DNA from: CAZKRU01 sp964555235
GTDB taxonomy: Bacteria > Verrucomicrobiota > Verrucomicrobiia > Methylacidiphilales > CAMAQI01
Assembly (NCBI GenBank): GCA_964555235.1
Contig: CAZKRU010000011.1
Span: 1-64,000 of the forward strand
Length of the DNA stretch: 64,000 nucleotides
Reading direction: 5' to 3'
How positions within the stretch are numbered: the stretch's first letter is position 1; the number at the start of each line of letters is the position of its first letter. This document shows, piece by piece, positions 8,668 through 16,720 of this stretch. Below the pieces are notes generated by a model. It was given only the letters and a program-made list of their open reading frames with translations. It made no database searches and was not told the origin of the DNA. The position numbers were made by a program, and so were the translations under genes.

Positions 8668-8702
8668 TTGGTAGGGCGGGTTCATCGAACCCGCCCTACC
8701 AA
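8668..8702. repeat. Repeat family A copy: perfect palindrome between tkt and vapC
   Basis: TTGGTAGGGCGGGTT (8668-8682) and AACCCGCCCTACCAA (8688-8702) are perfect inverted arms around CATCG. The element sits between the convergent tkt and PIN-toxin genes. It contains the stop codon of the toxin gene (TAG on the minus strand, 8698-8696). A run of T before it suggests that it may also terminate transcription. Confidence 0.9.
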
Positions 8703-9148
8703 ACCACCTTCAAACCCTCAGCTTTCGCTAATTTCTTTTGATTCACGTCAAAGGTCAGGAACTCTTTTGAGTCCAAGTAAAGTGCCGTAGCGACATGAAT
8801 CATATCGCACAAGCGATGCAATCCCTCCTCCGTCCGTTTCGCACTCAGTCTTTCGACAATCCCGTAAACCTTGGGCCAATCAACCGCGACTACCTCCAAC
8901 GCCCCCGTATCCAAGTCCGTTTGAAGGTCTGCCAGCATCTGATCTCCTTCCTCTCTCGAAAAACCTTTATTTCGATCCGTTCGATGAAGTCCGCTCTGAA
9001 AACGAACAGATTGACGAAACTCCAACAACAAAAACGAGCTCACCGCGAGTGGCTCCTTCAGCGCTTCAAAAGCGCGGTCCGCAAGAACAGAATTGGTTTG
9101 TTCACGATACAAAGCACACAAAAAGGAAGTGTCCGAATAACATCTCAT
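8696..9148 (-). CDS. PIN-domain toxin (VapC-like ribonuclease)
   Basis: 150 residues. PIN-domain acidic residues are in place: Asp6 (SDTSFLCALY), Glu43 (LLLEFRQ), Asp115 (LCDMIHVATA) and Asp134 (LTFD). VapC toxins are Mg-dependent ribonucleases cutting tRNA or rRNA. The start overlaps the antitoxin stop by ATGA (9145-9148). The final residues VVW-stop lie partly in a family A repeat, which supplies the TAG. Target specificity cannot be read from sequence. Confidence 0.85.
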   Translation of the reverse strand: MRCYSDTSFLCALYREQTNSVLADRAFEALKEPLAVSSFLLLEFRQSVRFQSGLHRTDRNKGFSREEGDQMLADLQTDLDTGALEVVAVDWPKVYGIVERLSAKRTEEGLHRLCDMIHVATALYLDSKEFLTFDVNQKKLAKAEGLKVVW

Positions 9149-9402
9149 CCGTCTTCGCCTTCAAGCTCCGCCTGACGCATCGCCTTGACTTCGGCCGCAG
9201 AAAAGACGCGCTTTCCAAAGATCTCTTTTCTTCTCTTTGAAAAATTCGGCTTCACCAATTTCTCAGAAGCTTTCATGCGAGTCGGGATCAGTCGCGCGAT
9301 CAACTTTCCTCGCTTCAGAATTTCAATCGGTTCTCCATTACTGATCCATGCCTCCAGCTTGGGGAAATCGTTCCGAAGATCACGAACCGTTGCCGTTCTC
9401 AT
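9145..9402 (-). CDS. Phd/YefM-type antitoxin
   Basis: About 85 residues from the ATG at 9402 (MRTATVRDLRNDFPKLEAWI), matching the N-terminal DNA-binding fold of Phd/YefM antitoxins; LKRGKLIARLIP near 30-41 is the characteristic strand pair. In-frame starts also exist at 9411 (ATG) and 9423 (GTG). The promoter -10 box lies at 9417-9412, so 9402 is the most upstream start that the transcript would contain. The C-terminal half is charged and probably wraps the PIN toxin encoded next. Autoregulation is expected for the family. Confidence 0.8.
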   Translation of the reverse strand: MRTATVRDLRNDFPKLEAWISNGEPIEILKRGKLIARLIPTRMKASEKLVKPNFSKRRKEIFGKRVFSAAEVKAMRQAELEGEDG

Positions 9403-9406
9403 TGTG

Positions 9407-9440
9407 GACATAATATGTCTCACAAAATACGTTTTGTCAA
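9407..9440 (-). promoter_or_regulatory. Promoter and palindromic operator of the phd-vapC-type pair
   Basis: On the minus strand TTGACA (9440-9435) and CATATT (9417-9412) are 17 bp apart. A perfect 13-bp palindrome, GACATAATATGTC (9407-9419), covers the -10 box and is a good candidate for the antitoxin's binding site. The likely start ATG at 9402 is 9 bases beyond the -10 box, so the mRNA should be nearly leaderless. Confidence 0.6.
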
Positions 9441-9456
9441 GAAAGCCAGCGTCTAT

Positions 9457-11196
9457 TCAATTCCCAGCGCCAAACCATTTTCGAGCAGTTTCCGCAAAAA
9501 GCTCGAGATCGTCGTATTTGTTCTCCCAAGTGGTATAAATGAGACCTTCGATCCCTTGGAGATTTTTGGAAGCCTCTGCCCATTTTTTGAGCTCTTCGGC
9601 AACTTGCGGATGATCATAGTAACCGGCAATGATCTGAGAGTGACCTCGCTCGGCGAAAAACTTCAGTGACGGATTCCGTTTTCCCTCATTCCAATTGGCA
9701 ATGATCACCGACTTGTGCAAGCCCTCCCAGGATCCTTCCAATGTACTATCGACGAGATAATAATCCTTCACCGCATTGTGATTCGGATCAAACATATCAC
9801 TCCAGACAAAAACTTCCGCATGGGGGTCTGTTTTTTTGATCAGAGCCGTACATCGCTTTACGTTCTCCGCTAAAAGTTGACCGACCGTTTGGCCTGATGC
9901 TTTGCACAACTCGCAATGGCCGGCCACCCGAAGTTCATCATGACTCATAAAGTATGCCTTTGGATTCCAATACTTCTGGAGAACTTTCACCGTCTCTTCA
10001 CAATGATGAAAAATCGCCTCATGCGTCAGGCATGAGCTGACCTGCCCCTGGTAGATGGTTTGGGTGGCGTAGTATGAAACCTTGATCTTCTGACCCTCCT
10101 GAATCCGCGAGTCTTTCGTCAGAAGAATCGGGGGTTCCGGATGATAAACGAGATACTCCCCCGCCCAAGGTACGCGCCCCATCTTTGGGTATTCCCATTT
10201 CTCAAAATCCCTTCCCTCTTCATAAACCGTCTGCCCCGCTTCATCGGTAATCTTGACAGGACAACCGTCACGCCGGAGAAGATTGACTCCTGCCGCCTCT
10301 TGCAACGTAATATCATCGATCCAAAGCTTTCCGCGTTTTCCCTCCCAAATTCCGATATAAATCGAAACTTCCGTATTCTCCATCGTATTGAAAATGACGT
10401 CGTGCAATCTCCAATCCTGTTGACTCTTCACCTTCAAATCCGCGTAGTTCAGGCTTTTTTCTTTACCTGCCAGAACGGCAACGCGAATTGATTCAGCTGG
10501 CGCAACCTCCTCCGTTTTGATCCACAACTGAAGATGGTACTGGTGCCACGGCTTCAGTGTGAGCTTTTTGGAGAGACGCCCATTGCTCGAGCTATTCCCA
10601 GCTTTAAAGTTTTCTATCCGAATCGAAGACTCGCCACCATGTTTGACGTCGCGATCCTGAAAAGTTGATTGGCCGGGACCATCGACAAAATCCCATCCTC
10701 GGAAGACATTCTTTCCGGCGTTTTCCAGATTTCCGAAAGGGAGAAGATTCTCTCGGTTCGCAATCGTTGCCTTTCCATTCTGAACCAAAAAATCACATCC
10801 CTTGACCGGAATCCCTTCCGCCAGATTCGGATCGTTCTGGAGGAGGGAATTAGAATAGCCGATCGGCATCACGCACGGAATTAATTCCAAGCCGATCTCC
10901 TCCGCCGCTTTCTTCGTTCGTTCGAGATTCTGGTAGTAATTTTTAGGACGATCCTCCAAGCTCCCAAACTTCGAATCAACGAGGAGCATTCCCGTATAAC
11001 CCGCCTGCTTCGCCCGTTTCATCAGAGCTATCAGCTTGTCCACATTGGCATCCACCTGGAAATTACACGGGGCGTAAACCCAAAGCCTTCGAAGGGGGTT
11101 GGTAGAAGGATTTTCCGCCGCAAGCAGAGGGAGCCTGAAATTAAGGACCACGAGAACGCTAAGAATCAGCATTAAAAATGACGAGCGTTTATTCAT
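9457..11196 (-). CDS. Secreted protein of unknown function with glycosidase-like and carbohydrate-binding-like regions
   Basis: About 579 residues from the ATG at 11196 (MNKRSSFLMLILSVLVVLNF, a signal peptide ending near LLAAE). An upstream in-frame extension to 11313 runs through a repeat hairpin and is unlikely to be translated. Residues near 40-130 (ALMKRAKQAGYTGMLLVDSK, IGLELIPCVMPIGYS) look like the first strands of a TIM barrel. Residues near 170-310 look like a beta-sandwich carbohydrate-binding module (HGGESSIRIENF, GKLWIDDITLQEA). The barrel seems to resume with YFMSHDELRVAGHCELCK, VFVWSDMFDPNHN and the final IYTTWENKYDDLELFA. A role on polysaccharide is inference; I cannot name the family. 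Confidence 0.75.
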   Translation of the reverse strand: MNKRSSFLMLILSVLVVLNFRLPLLAAENPSTNPLRRLWVYAPCNFQVDANVDKLIALMKRAKQAGYTGMLLVDSKFGSLEDRPKNYYQNLERTKKAAEEIGLELIPCVMPIGYSNSLLQNDPNLAEGIPVKGCDFLVQNGKATIANRENLLPFGNLENAGKNVFRGWDFVDGPGQSTFQDRDVKHGGESSIRIENFKAGNSSSNGRLSKKLTLKPWHQYHLQLWIKTEEVAPAESIRVAVLAGKEKSLNYADLKVKSQQDWRLHDVIFNTMENTEVSIYIGIWEGKRGKLWIDDITLQEAAGVNLLRRDGCPVKITDEAGQTVYEEGRDFEKWEYPKMGRVPWAGEYLVYHPEPPILLTKDSRIQEGQKIKVSYYATQTIYQGQVSSCLTHEAIFHHCEETVKVLQKYWNPKAYFMSHDELRVAGHCELCKASGQTVGQLLAENVKRCTALIKKTDPHAEVFVWSDMFDPNHNAVKDYYLVDSTLEGSWEGLHKSVIIANWNEGKRNPSLKFFAERGHSQIIAGYYDHPQVAEELKKWAEASKNLQGIEGLIYTTWENKYDDLELFAETARKWFGAGN

Positions 11197-11229
11197 ATTG
11201 TTTTCATCCCTGAATTCCCTTCCTTTTCC

Positions 11230-11299
11230 TTGGTAGGGACGCATCTCCGAGGCGTCCGTTCTCCAAACCCGGACCGCTCGGAGATCGGTCCCTACCAAC
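11230..11299. repeat. Repeat family A copy, variant with TCTCCGAG core
   Basis: An imperfect inverted repeat: TTGGTAGGGACGCATCTCCG on the left and CGGAGATCGGTCCCTACCAA on the right, with the shared CGAGGCGTCC/GGACCGCTCG inner stem. It lies between the groEL terminator and the secreted-protein gene. Confidence 0.85.
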
Positions 11300-11304
11300 T
11301 GAAG

Positions 11305-11343
11305 ACAAAACAAAAGGAGCTGGACCTTGCGGCCCAGCTCCTT
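11305..11343 (-). terminator. Rho-independent terminator of the groEL operon
   Basis: Perfect 10-bp arms AAGGAGCTGG (11314-11323) and CCAGCTCCTT (11334-11343). Read on the minus strand the hairpin is followed by TTGTTTTG. It lies 30 bp after the groEL stop. Confidence 0.85.
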
Positions 11344-11372
11344 GTTTCAAAAACCGTAAAGGTTACGATTTT

Positions 11373-13019
11373 TTAGTAATCCATTCCGCCCATACCGCCC
11401 ATGCCGCCGCCGGGGTGTCCACCACCCGCAGGAGCTTTTTCCTTTTCAGGAGCATCGGTGATCACGGCTTCGGTCGTCAGCAACAAGCTGGCAATCGAGG
11501 CTGCGTACTGAAGTGCCGAACGAGTAACCTTGGTCGGATCAACGATCCCGGCCTTGATCATGTCGACGTATTGTTCCGTGGCGACATTGTAGCCTTCGGA
11601 TCCTTTACGGGACTTCACTTCGTTCACCACCACGCTCGGTTCGCCTGCAGCATTTGCCACGAGCGTACGGAGGGGTTCTTCAATGGCACGACGGATGATG
11701 TTCGCACCAATCAGTTCGTCACCCTTGAGGTCGAGCTTTTCGAGCGCGCGCTGAGCACGGATCAAAGCAACTCCACCGCCAGGGACGATCCCCTCTTCAA
11801 CGGCTGCACGAGTTGCGTGCAAGGCGTCTTCGACGCGGGCTTTCTTTTCCTTCATCGCGGTTTCGGTTGCGGCGCCAACGTTAATGACGGCCACGCCACC
11901 GGCGAGCTTCGCCAGACGTTCCTGGAGCTTTTCCTTATCGTAATCGGAGGTCGTTTCGTCGATCTGACGACGAATTTGGGAGATGCGACCTTGGATGTCC
12001 GCATTCTTTCCTTCGCCTTCGATGATCGTCGTGTTTTCCTTGTCGACCACAATGCGCTTGGCGCGTCCGAGGTCTTCAATTCCAACGTTTTCAAGTTTGA
12101 TACCGAGGTCTTCGGTGATCAGACGTCCACCGGTGAGGATGGCGATATCTTCAAGCATCGCTTTACGGCGATCGCCAAAGCCAGGGGCCTTGACCGCGCA
12201 AACCTGAATGGTTCCACGGAGCTTGTTGACCACGAGCGTCGCAAGAGCTTCGCCTTCGACTTCTTCCGCAATGATGAGAAGCGGACGACTGGACTTGGCA
12301 GTCTTCTCGAGCAACGGGAGCATATCCTTGAGGCTCGAAATTTTCTTCTCGTGGAGAAGGATGTAGCAATTCTCTAGAACGGCTTCCAGATCTTCTGCAT
12401 TCGTCACGAAGTACGGGGAGAGGTAACCCTTGTCGAACTGCATTCCCTCGACAACTTCGAGAGTGGTTTCGATCGACTTAGCTTCCTCAACCGTCACGGT
12501 TCCGTCTTTGCCGACCTTGTCCAACGCGTCAGCGATGATTTCGCCGATCGTGCTGTCCCAGTTGGCGGAAACGGTTGCGACCTGTTTGATCTCTTCCTTT
12601 TCCTTCACCTTCTTGGAAATCTTGCCGAGTTCTTCGACAATGGATTCCACCGCGCGCTCAATGCCGCGTTTGAGGTCGGAGGGATTCGATCCCGCCGTGA
12701 CACATTTCAAACCTTCACGATAGATCGACTCTGCAAGAACGGTCGCCGTGGTGGTTCCGTCTCCCGCGATGTCGCTCGTCTTCGAAGCCACTTCACGCAC
12801 CAGCTGTGCGCCAATGTTCTCAAACGGGTCTTCGAGTTCGATTTCCTTCGCAACCGTGACACCGTCTTTGGTGATGGTCGGAGATCCAAATTTTTTGTCG
12901 ATGACCACGTTACGTCCACGAGGTCCAAGCGTCGCCTTGACGGCTTTGCTCAACTTTTCCACACCGCGCAAGAGCGCGTGACGAGCATTCTCGTCAAATA
13001 CCAATTGTTTTGCTGCCAT
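11373..13019 (-). CDS. groEL: Chaperonin GroEL (Hsp60)
   Basis: 548 residues, the normal length. The N-terminus MAAKQLVFDENARHALLRGV, the ATP-site GDGTTTATVLAE near 86-97 with its catalytic Asp87, the GGGVALIRA segment near 414, and the flexible C-terminal Gly-Gly-Met tail (GGGMGGMGGMDY) are all present. It forms the double-ring folding chamber with GroES, encoded 33 bp upstream on the same strand. A strong terminator follows. Confidence 0.98.
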   Translation of the reverse strand: MAAKQLVFDENARHALLRGVEKLSKAVKATLGPRGRNVVIDKKFGSPTITKDGVTVAKEIELEDPFENIGAQLVREVASKTSDIAGDGTTTATVLAESIYREGLKCVTAGSNPSDLKRGIERAVESIVEELGKISKKVKEKEEIKQVATVSANWDSTIGEIIADALDKVGKDGTVTVEEAKSIETTLEVVEGMQFDKGYLSPYFVTNAEDLEAVLENCYILLHEKKISSLKDMLPLLEKTAKSSRPLLIIAEEVEGEALATLVVNKLRGTIQVCAVKAPGFGDRRKAMLEDIAILTGGRLITEDLGIKLENVGIEDLGRAKRIVVDKENTTIIEGEGKNADIQGRISQIRRQIDETTSDYDKEKLQERLAKLAGGVAVINVGAATETAMKEKKARVEDALHATRAAVEEGIVPGGGVALIRAQRALEKLDLKGDELIGANIIRRAIEEPLRTLVANAAGEPSVVVNEVKSRKGSEGYNVATEQYVDMIKAGIVDPTKVTRSALQYAASIASLLLTTEAVITDAPEKEKAPAGGGHPGGGMGGMGGMDY

Positions 13020-13052
13020 ATTCGTTAATTCCTTGATTAGGGTTCTGAATGA

Positions 13053-13349
13053 TTAACCGATCACGCCGAGGATATCGTCCTCACGGAGCAGCTGATAGCT
13101 TTCCCCGTCGATCTTGACTTCCGTCCCACCGTATTTGCTGATGAGGACTTTGTCGCCCTTCTTGACTTCGAAAGCAATCTTGTTGCCTTTTTCGTCGAGC
13201 TTGCCGGTTCCGAGGGCGATCACTTTCGCCTCCTGGGGCTTTTCCTTAGCGCTGTCCGGAATAATGATTCCGCTTTTGCGAACTTCCTGCTCTTCGATCG
13301 GTTGTACGAGAACGCGATCGCCAAGCGGCTTGATTTTGGGTTCTGCCAT
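13053..13349 (-). CDS. groES: Co-chaperonin GroES (Hsp10)
   Basis: 98 residues from the ATG at 13349 (MAEPKIKPLGDRVLVQPIEE), preceded by AGGAG at good spacing. An in-frame extension to 13394 lacks family support. The mobile loop (EVRKSGIIIPDSAKEKPQ, near 23-40) that contacts GroEL and the C-terminal strand (LREDDILGVIG) are intact. Order on the minus strand is dnaK, groES, groEL. A CCCCGTCC-TTT-GGGCGGGG hairpin (13385-13403) lies between dnaK and groES and may act as a partial terminator or processing site. Confidence 0.97.
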   Translation of the reverse strand: MAEPKIKPLGDRVLVQPIEEQEVRKSGIIIPDSAKEKPQEAKVIALGTGKLDEKGNKIAFEVKKGDKVLISKYGGTEVKIDGESYQLLREDDILGVIG

Positions 13350-13453
13350 GATGTTTCTCTCCTGTTTGGGTTTATCTTTCAACCCCCCGCCCAAAGGACG
13401 GGGAATCGACGAACCGAAATGTTTCCACTTCGCTCCGTCTTATTTGAAATTCG

Positions 13454-15391
13454 TTATTTTTTATCTTTGTCGACCATCTCGAAATCGGCGTCGATGACGT
13501 CGCCTTTTTCCGATTTGGCTTCCGGGCCACCCGCGGCGGCTTCCGGTCCTGCAGCTCCAGCCGCAGCACCCGATTTTTCAGCGGATTGCTTGTAAAGTTC
13601 CTGCGAGAAGGCCTGAAGCAGATTGTTCAGCGCTTCGGTCGAGCTCTTCATCTCGTCCGCTTTTTCGCTGGAAATCGCGGCTTTCACCTTGGCAATTGCC
13701 TCTTCAATTTCTTTCTTCTTCGGAGCATCGATTTTTTCAGCGAGGTCTTTCAACATCTTTTCTGCGCCATAAGCGGCAGCTTCCGCGTTGTTCTTCACCT
13801 CAACCGATTCCTTCGCCTGCTTGTCCTGCTCGGCAAATTTCTCCGCTTCCTGACGCATCCGTTCGACTTCCTCTTTGGAAAGTCCGCTCGATCCTGTGAT
13901 GGAAATTTTCTGTTCCTTCCCGGTTCCGAGGTCCTTCGCCGAAACGTGAAGAATTCCGTTCGCATCAATATCAAAGGTCACTTCGACTTGAGGAACACCG
14001 CGAGGGGCCGGAGGAATTCCATCGAGATGGAAGGTTCCGATCGTCTTGTTATCGCGAGACATCGGGCGCTCGCCTTGAAGCACTTTCACTTCAACGCCAG
14101 GCTGATTGTCGGAATAGGTACTGAAAATTTGAGACTTCCGGGTCGGGATCGTCGAGTTACGCGAAATCATCGGAGTGGCAATGCCCCCCGCGGTTTCAAT
14201 CGCCAACGTCAACGGAGTCACGTCGAGCAAGAGGACATCTTTGACGTCACCCTTGAGAACGCCGCCCTGAATCGCTGCACCGACCGCAACCACTTCATCC
14301 GGATTCACACCCTTGTGCGGTTCTTTGCCGATCAACTTGCGAGCCGTTTCGATAATCTTCGGCATCCGGGTCATTCCCCCGACCAGCACGAGTTCGTCGA
14401 TCTGATCCATCGAGAGTTTCGCATCGGCGAGACAGCTTTGAACCGGCTTGACGGAACGATCCGCCAACGCGTCGGTGAGCTGCTCCATTTTCGCACGGGT
14501 CAGACGTTTCTGAATGTGCTTCGGACCACTCTGGTCCGCCGTGATAAACGGCAAATTGATTTCGTAATCTTGAGAAGAAGAGAGCGCGATTTTCGCCTTT
14601 TCCGCTTCTTCCTTCAAACGCTGAATCGCATCGGGCTGTCCTTTGAGATCAATACCGCTGTCGGTTTTGAATTCCGCGAGGAGCCAATCCATGATGGTGT
14701 TATCCCAGTCATCACCACCGAGGTGCGTATCACCATTCGTAGCGCGAACTTCAAAAACGCCGTCGCCGATTTCCAAAACGGAAATATCGAAGGTTCCTCC
14801 ACCCAAATCGTAAACCGCAATCTTTTCGTCCTTCTTCTTATCCAAACCGTACGCGAGCGAGGCCGCCGTCGGTTCGTTGATAATACGAAGCACTTCGAGT
14901 CCTGCAATACGGCCCGCATCCTTCGTCGCCTGACGTTGGCTGTCGTTGTAATAAGCCGGAACCGTAATGACCGCTTGAGAAATCGTTTCGCCGCTCTTGG
15001 CTTCAGCATCCGCTTTCAGCTTCGCGAGAATAAAGGCGGAAATTTCAGGGGGAGAAAAACGCTTCTTCTCGCCGCCGACTTCCACTTCGATGTGAGCATC
15101 GCCATTCGGAGCTTCAACCACCCCGTAAGGGACGCGGCCCAACTCGTCCTTGACCTCCACATACTTGCGCCCCATGAATCGCTTCACGGAAAAAATCGTA
15201 TTCTTGGGATTCGTCACCGCCTGGCGTTTGGCCGCCTGACCGACAAGACGCTCTCCGTTTTTCGCAAACGCGACCACGGACGGAGTCGTGCGAGCTCCTT
15301 CAGAGTTTTCCAGAACGACCGGCTGACCATTTTCCATGATCGCCATACACGAATTCGTCGTCCCCAAATCGATTCCAAGAACTTTTGCCAT
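13454..15391 (-). CDS. dnaK: Chaperone protein DnaK (Hsp70)
   Basis: 645 residues from the ATG at 15391 (MAKVLGIDLGTTNSCMAIME), with AGGAGG eight bases upstream; a start at 15409 would add only MQEGMP. The ATPase domain shows DLGTTNS, INEPTAASLAYG, DLGGGTFDISVLEIG and LVGGMTRMPKI. The substrate domain begins after DVTPLTLAIETAGG near 387. The lid ends in an Ala/Gly-rich segment and then DVIDADFEMVDKDKK, like the EEVKD-type tails. No grpE or dnaJ is adjacent. A long open frame on the opposite strand is a codon-bias shadow. Confidence 0.98.
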   Translation of the reverse strand: MAKVLGIDLGTTNSCMAIMENGQPVVLENSEGARTTPSVVAFAKNGERLVGQAAKRQAVTNPKNTIFSVKRFMGRKYVEVKDELGRVPYGVVEAPNGDAHIEVEVGGEKKRFSPPEISAFILAKLKADAEAKSGETISQAVITVPAYYNDSQRQATKDAGRIAGLEVLRIINEPTAASLAYGLDKKKDEKIAVYDLGGGTFDISVLEIGDGVFEVRATNGDTHLGGDDWDNTIMDWLLAEFKTDSGIDLKGQPDAIQRLKEEAEKAKIALSSSQDYEINLPFITADQSGPKHIQKRLTRAKMEQLTDALADRSVKPVQSCLADAKLSMDQIDELVLVGGMTRMPKIIETARKLIGKEPHKGVNPDEVVAVGAAIQGGVLKGDVKDVLLLDVTPLTLAIETAGGIATPMISRNSTIPTRKSQIFSTYSDNQPGVEVKVLQGERPMSRDNKTIGTFHLDGIPPAPRGVPQVEVTFDIDANGILHVSAKDLGTGKEQKISITGSSGLSKEEVERMRQEAEKFAEQDKQAKESVEVKNNAEAAAYGAEKMLKDLAEKIDAPKKKEIEEAIAKVKAAISSEKADEMKSSTEALNNLLQAFSQELYKQSAEKSGAAAGAAGPEAAAGGPEAKSEKGDVIDADFEMVDKDKK

Positions 15392-15505
15392 AGGCATCCC
15401 CTCCTGCAAAGGGCGTGCCAGAGGGAATTATATAAAATAAGTCATTAACAATGAGATACTTATAATATATTTAATCTTTAAAAATCCACTTAAAAAAACG
15501 ATATA

Positions 15506-15520
15506 GTGACAAATTGTCAC
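15506..15520. promoter_or_regulatory. Palindrome upstream of dnaK, possible operator
   Basis: GTGACAAATTGTCAC is a perfect 15-bp palindrome about 115 bp upstream of the dnaK start, within an AT-rich stretch that probably holds the promoter. It is not a CIRCE element (TTAGCACTC-N9-GAGTGCTAA), which I could not find here. Function as a regulator site is inference. Confidence 0.35.
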
Positions 15521-15540
15521 GTTATGCGCTCCGTTTTTGG

Positions 15541-15692
15541 CACACGAAGCCAGAGCCCCCGCGCTCATGGGGCAATGAGTGGAGATAACTTTTCAGTCGT
15601 GAGAGGGGAATCGGCACGGCTTTCACCGCGAAGCCTCCAAGGTCTCGAACGTTGAGGCTTTGCGGTTGAATCGGATCATGGATTTCTGTAAG
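15541..15692. repeat. Dispersed intergenic repeat C, copy 2 (inverted relative to copy 1)
   Basis: Reverse-complemented, this segment follows the two ends of 3131-3425 in order: AATCCGATTCAACC, GAGACCTTGGAGGCTTCG, CGGTGAAAGC, TCTCAC and GTTATCTCCAC. The roughly 140-bp middle of copy 1 is missing. Together with the repeat D segment below it fills most of the 490-bp gap between dnaK and the next gene. Confidence 0.7.
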
Positions 15693-15718
15693 TGTTTCAA
15701 AATAAACACTTTTCAGAT

Positions 15719-15834
15719 TTAGAGCATTTTAAGTAATCTCATGGCCTCAAGAAAATCTGGAACTCAGGAACTCAAGAAGCAAAAATCAGACGGGAACGCC
15801 CTATTTTTTCCTGAGTTCATGAGTTCCTGATCCA
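15719..15834. repeat. Dispersed intergenic repeat D with inverted arms
   Basis: TTTAGAGCATTTTAAGTAAT followed by CTCATGGCCTCAAG and GGAACTCAGGAACTCA recurs with small changes at 28911-28967. Here GGAACTCAGGAACTCA and a downstream TGAGTTCATGAGTTCC form inverted arms around 15760-15827, so a hairpin is possible. No gene is visible in the gap. Confidence 0.65.
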
Positions 15835-15882
15835 ATAACAAGCGGTTACAGTTTTTGTGAATTTGCTATAGTTATTTAGGAG

Positions 15883-16278
15883 CTACACTTTAGCAAGTGC
15901 GTTCAGCAACTTCTCACGCTCCCCTGCCCGATCCGTCCCCGCAACAATATGCCCCGCTACCGTGCGAAGGACATTCAATTTGAGCGGATCGGAAGTCACC
16001 TTCTCCGAGATTTTTCTCGCGATCGCCACAAACGTATTTCCGTTGAAAAAACAGAATGGAGCCATTCGATGGCAGCGAAATAAAAAATCGATCGTTTGAG
16101 GATAGGTCATCGGATTTAGGTAAGTCGCTTCCCAAAGAGCTTTTGTTGGATCGTGCCCATCACTGGTGGGACCGTGAAAGGCCTTACCTTGCTGGCAGGC
16201 AAACTCATTGAAACTTGTCACCAAACTCCAAGAATAAGGAGCAAGATAGGGATAAAGCGGCAACTGAGGGGATTCCAT
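15883..16278 (-). CDS. Hypothetical protein
   Basis: 131 residues, no signal peptide and no family that I recognise. Sequence features are a Pro/Tyr-rich start (MESPQLPLYPYLAPYSWSLV), aromatic-rich middle (TIDFLFRCHRMAPFCFFNGN) and a helical end (REKLLNALAKV). Its ATG lies eight bases after the stop of a 59-codon open frame, so the two probably form a unit. Composition and codon use look coding. Function unknown. Confidence 0.55.
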   Translation of the reverse strand: MESPQLPLYPYLAPYSWSLVTSFNEFACQQGKAFHGPTSDGHDPTKALWEATYLNPMTYPQTIDFLFRCHRMAPFCFFNGNTFVAIARKISEKVTSDPLKLNVLRTVAGHIVAGTDRAGEREKLLNALAKV

Positions 16279-16286
16279 CCCGCGCC

Positions 16287-16466
16287 CTACGATTGCAATT
16301 TTTTCTTGGACAAATTCGCTTTGATCTTTTGGAGACGAGCAGTTCCTTGGCTTCGCATCGTACCAACCCCTAATGTCTTAAGTTTCGGCTCCGCATCAAA
16401 AAGCGGCTGAATGCGACGAATATCCTTCGTCACTTCCTTAAACAACTTAAGCTCCTCCTCCGTCAT
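16287..16466 (-). CDS. Small hypothetical protein, 59 residues
   Basis: A short open frame starting MTEEELKLFKEVTKDIRRIQ and ending KIKANLSKKKLQS. It is charged and mostly helical, without a membrane segment. It lies eight bases upstream of the 131-residue hypothetical gene on the same strand, an arrangement like a small two-gene operon. I recognise no family. A toxin-antitoxin-like role is only a positional guess. Confidence 0.5.
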   Translation of the reverse strand: MTEEELKLFKEVTKDIRRIQPLFDAEPKLKTLGVGTMRSQGTARLQKIKANLSKKKLQS

Positions 16467-16686
16467 AAGAAAACCTTAGCATAAAGCCCACCGTGCAGCA
16501 AGAAATGTCAAAACCTCGGAAGCAGGAAATGAGGACCACAGGATCCCCCCCCTTTGGCGTGTTTTGTGTCACTTACTCAACATCTGCGGCATCTGTATCA
16601 TCTGCGGATTAAAGTTAATCATAGAATGAATCGAGAGCTTTTAGTAAAGGATCTTCTCGACGCCTCCATTCCAACAGCATCGACAT

Positions 16687-16714
16687 TTGACAATTGATGG
16701 TTTGATGCGATGAT
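16687..16714 (+). promoter_or_regulatory. Promoter close to the second antitoxin gene
   Basis: TTGACA (16687-16692), 16-bp spacer, GATGAT (16709-16714). The antitoxin ATG at 16721 is only six bases beyond the -10 box, which would give a leaderless mRNA. The -10 match is modest (four of six). Confidence 0.35.
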
Positions 16715-16720
16715 GTCTTG

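Noticed and set aside
11415..12377. 320-codon open frame opposite groEL
   Set aside because: Shadow of groEL codon use; no start signal and no family likeness.
13586..15448. 620-codon open frame on the strand opposite dnaK
   Set aside because: Long antisense frames over dnaK arise from codon bias and are a known artefact. The dnaK reading is certain and the antisense peptide has no recognisable domain.
15410..15540. CIRCE element upstream of dnaK
   Set aside because: Looked for TTAGCACTC-N9-GAGTGCTAA and found none.
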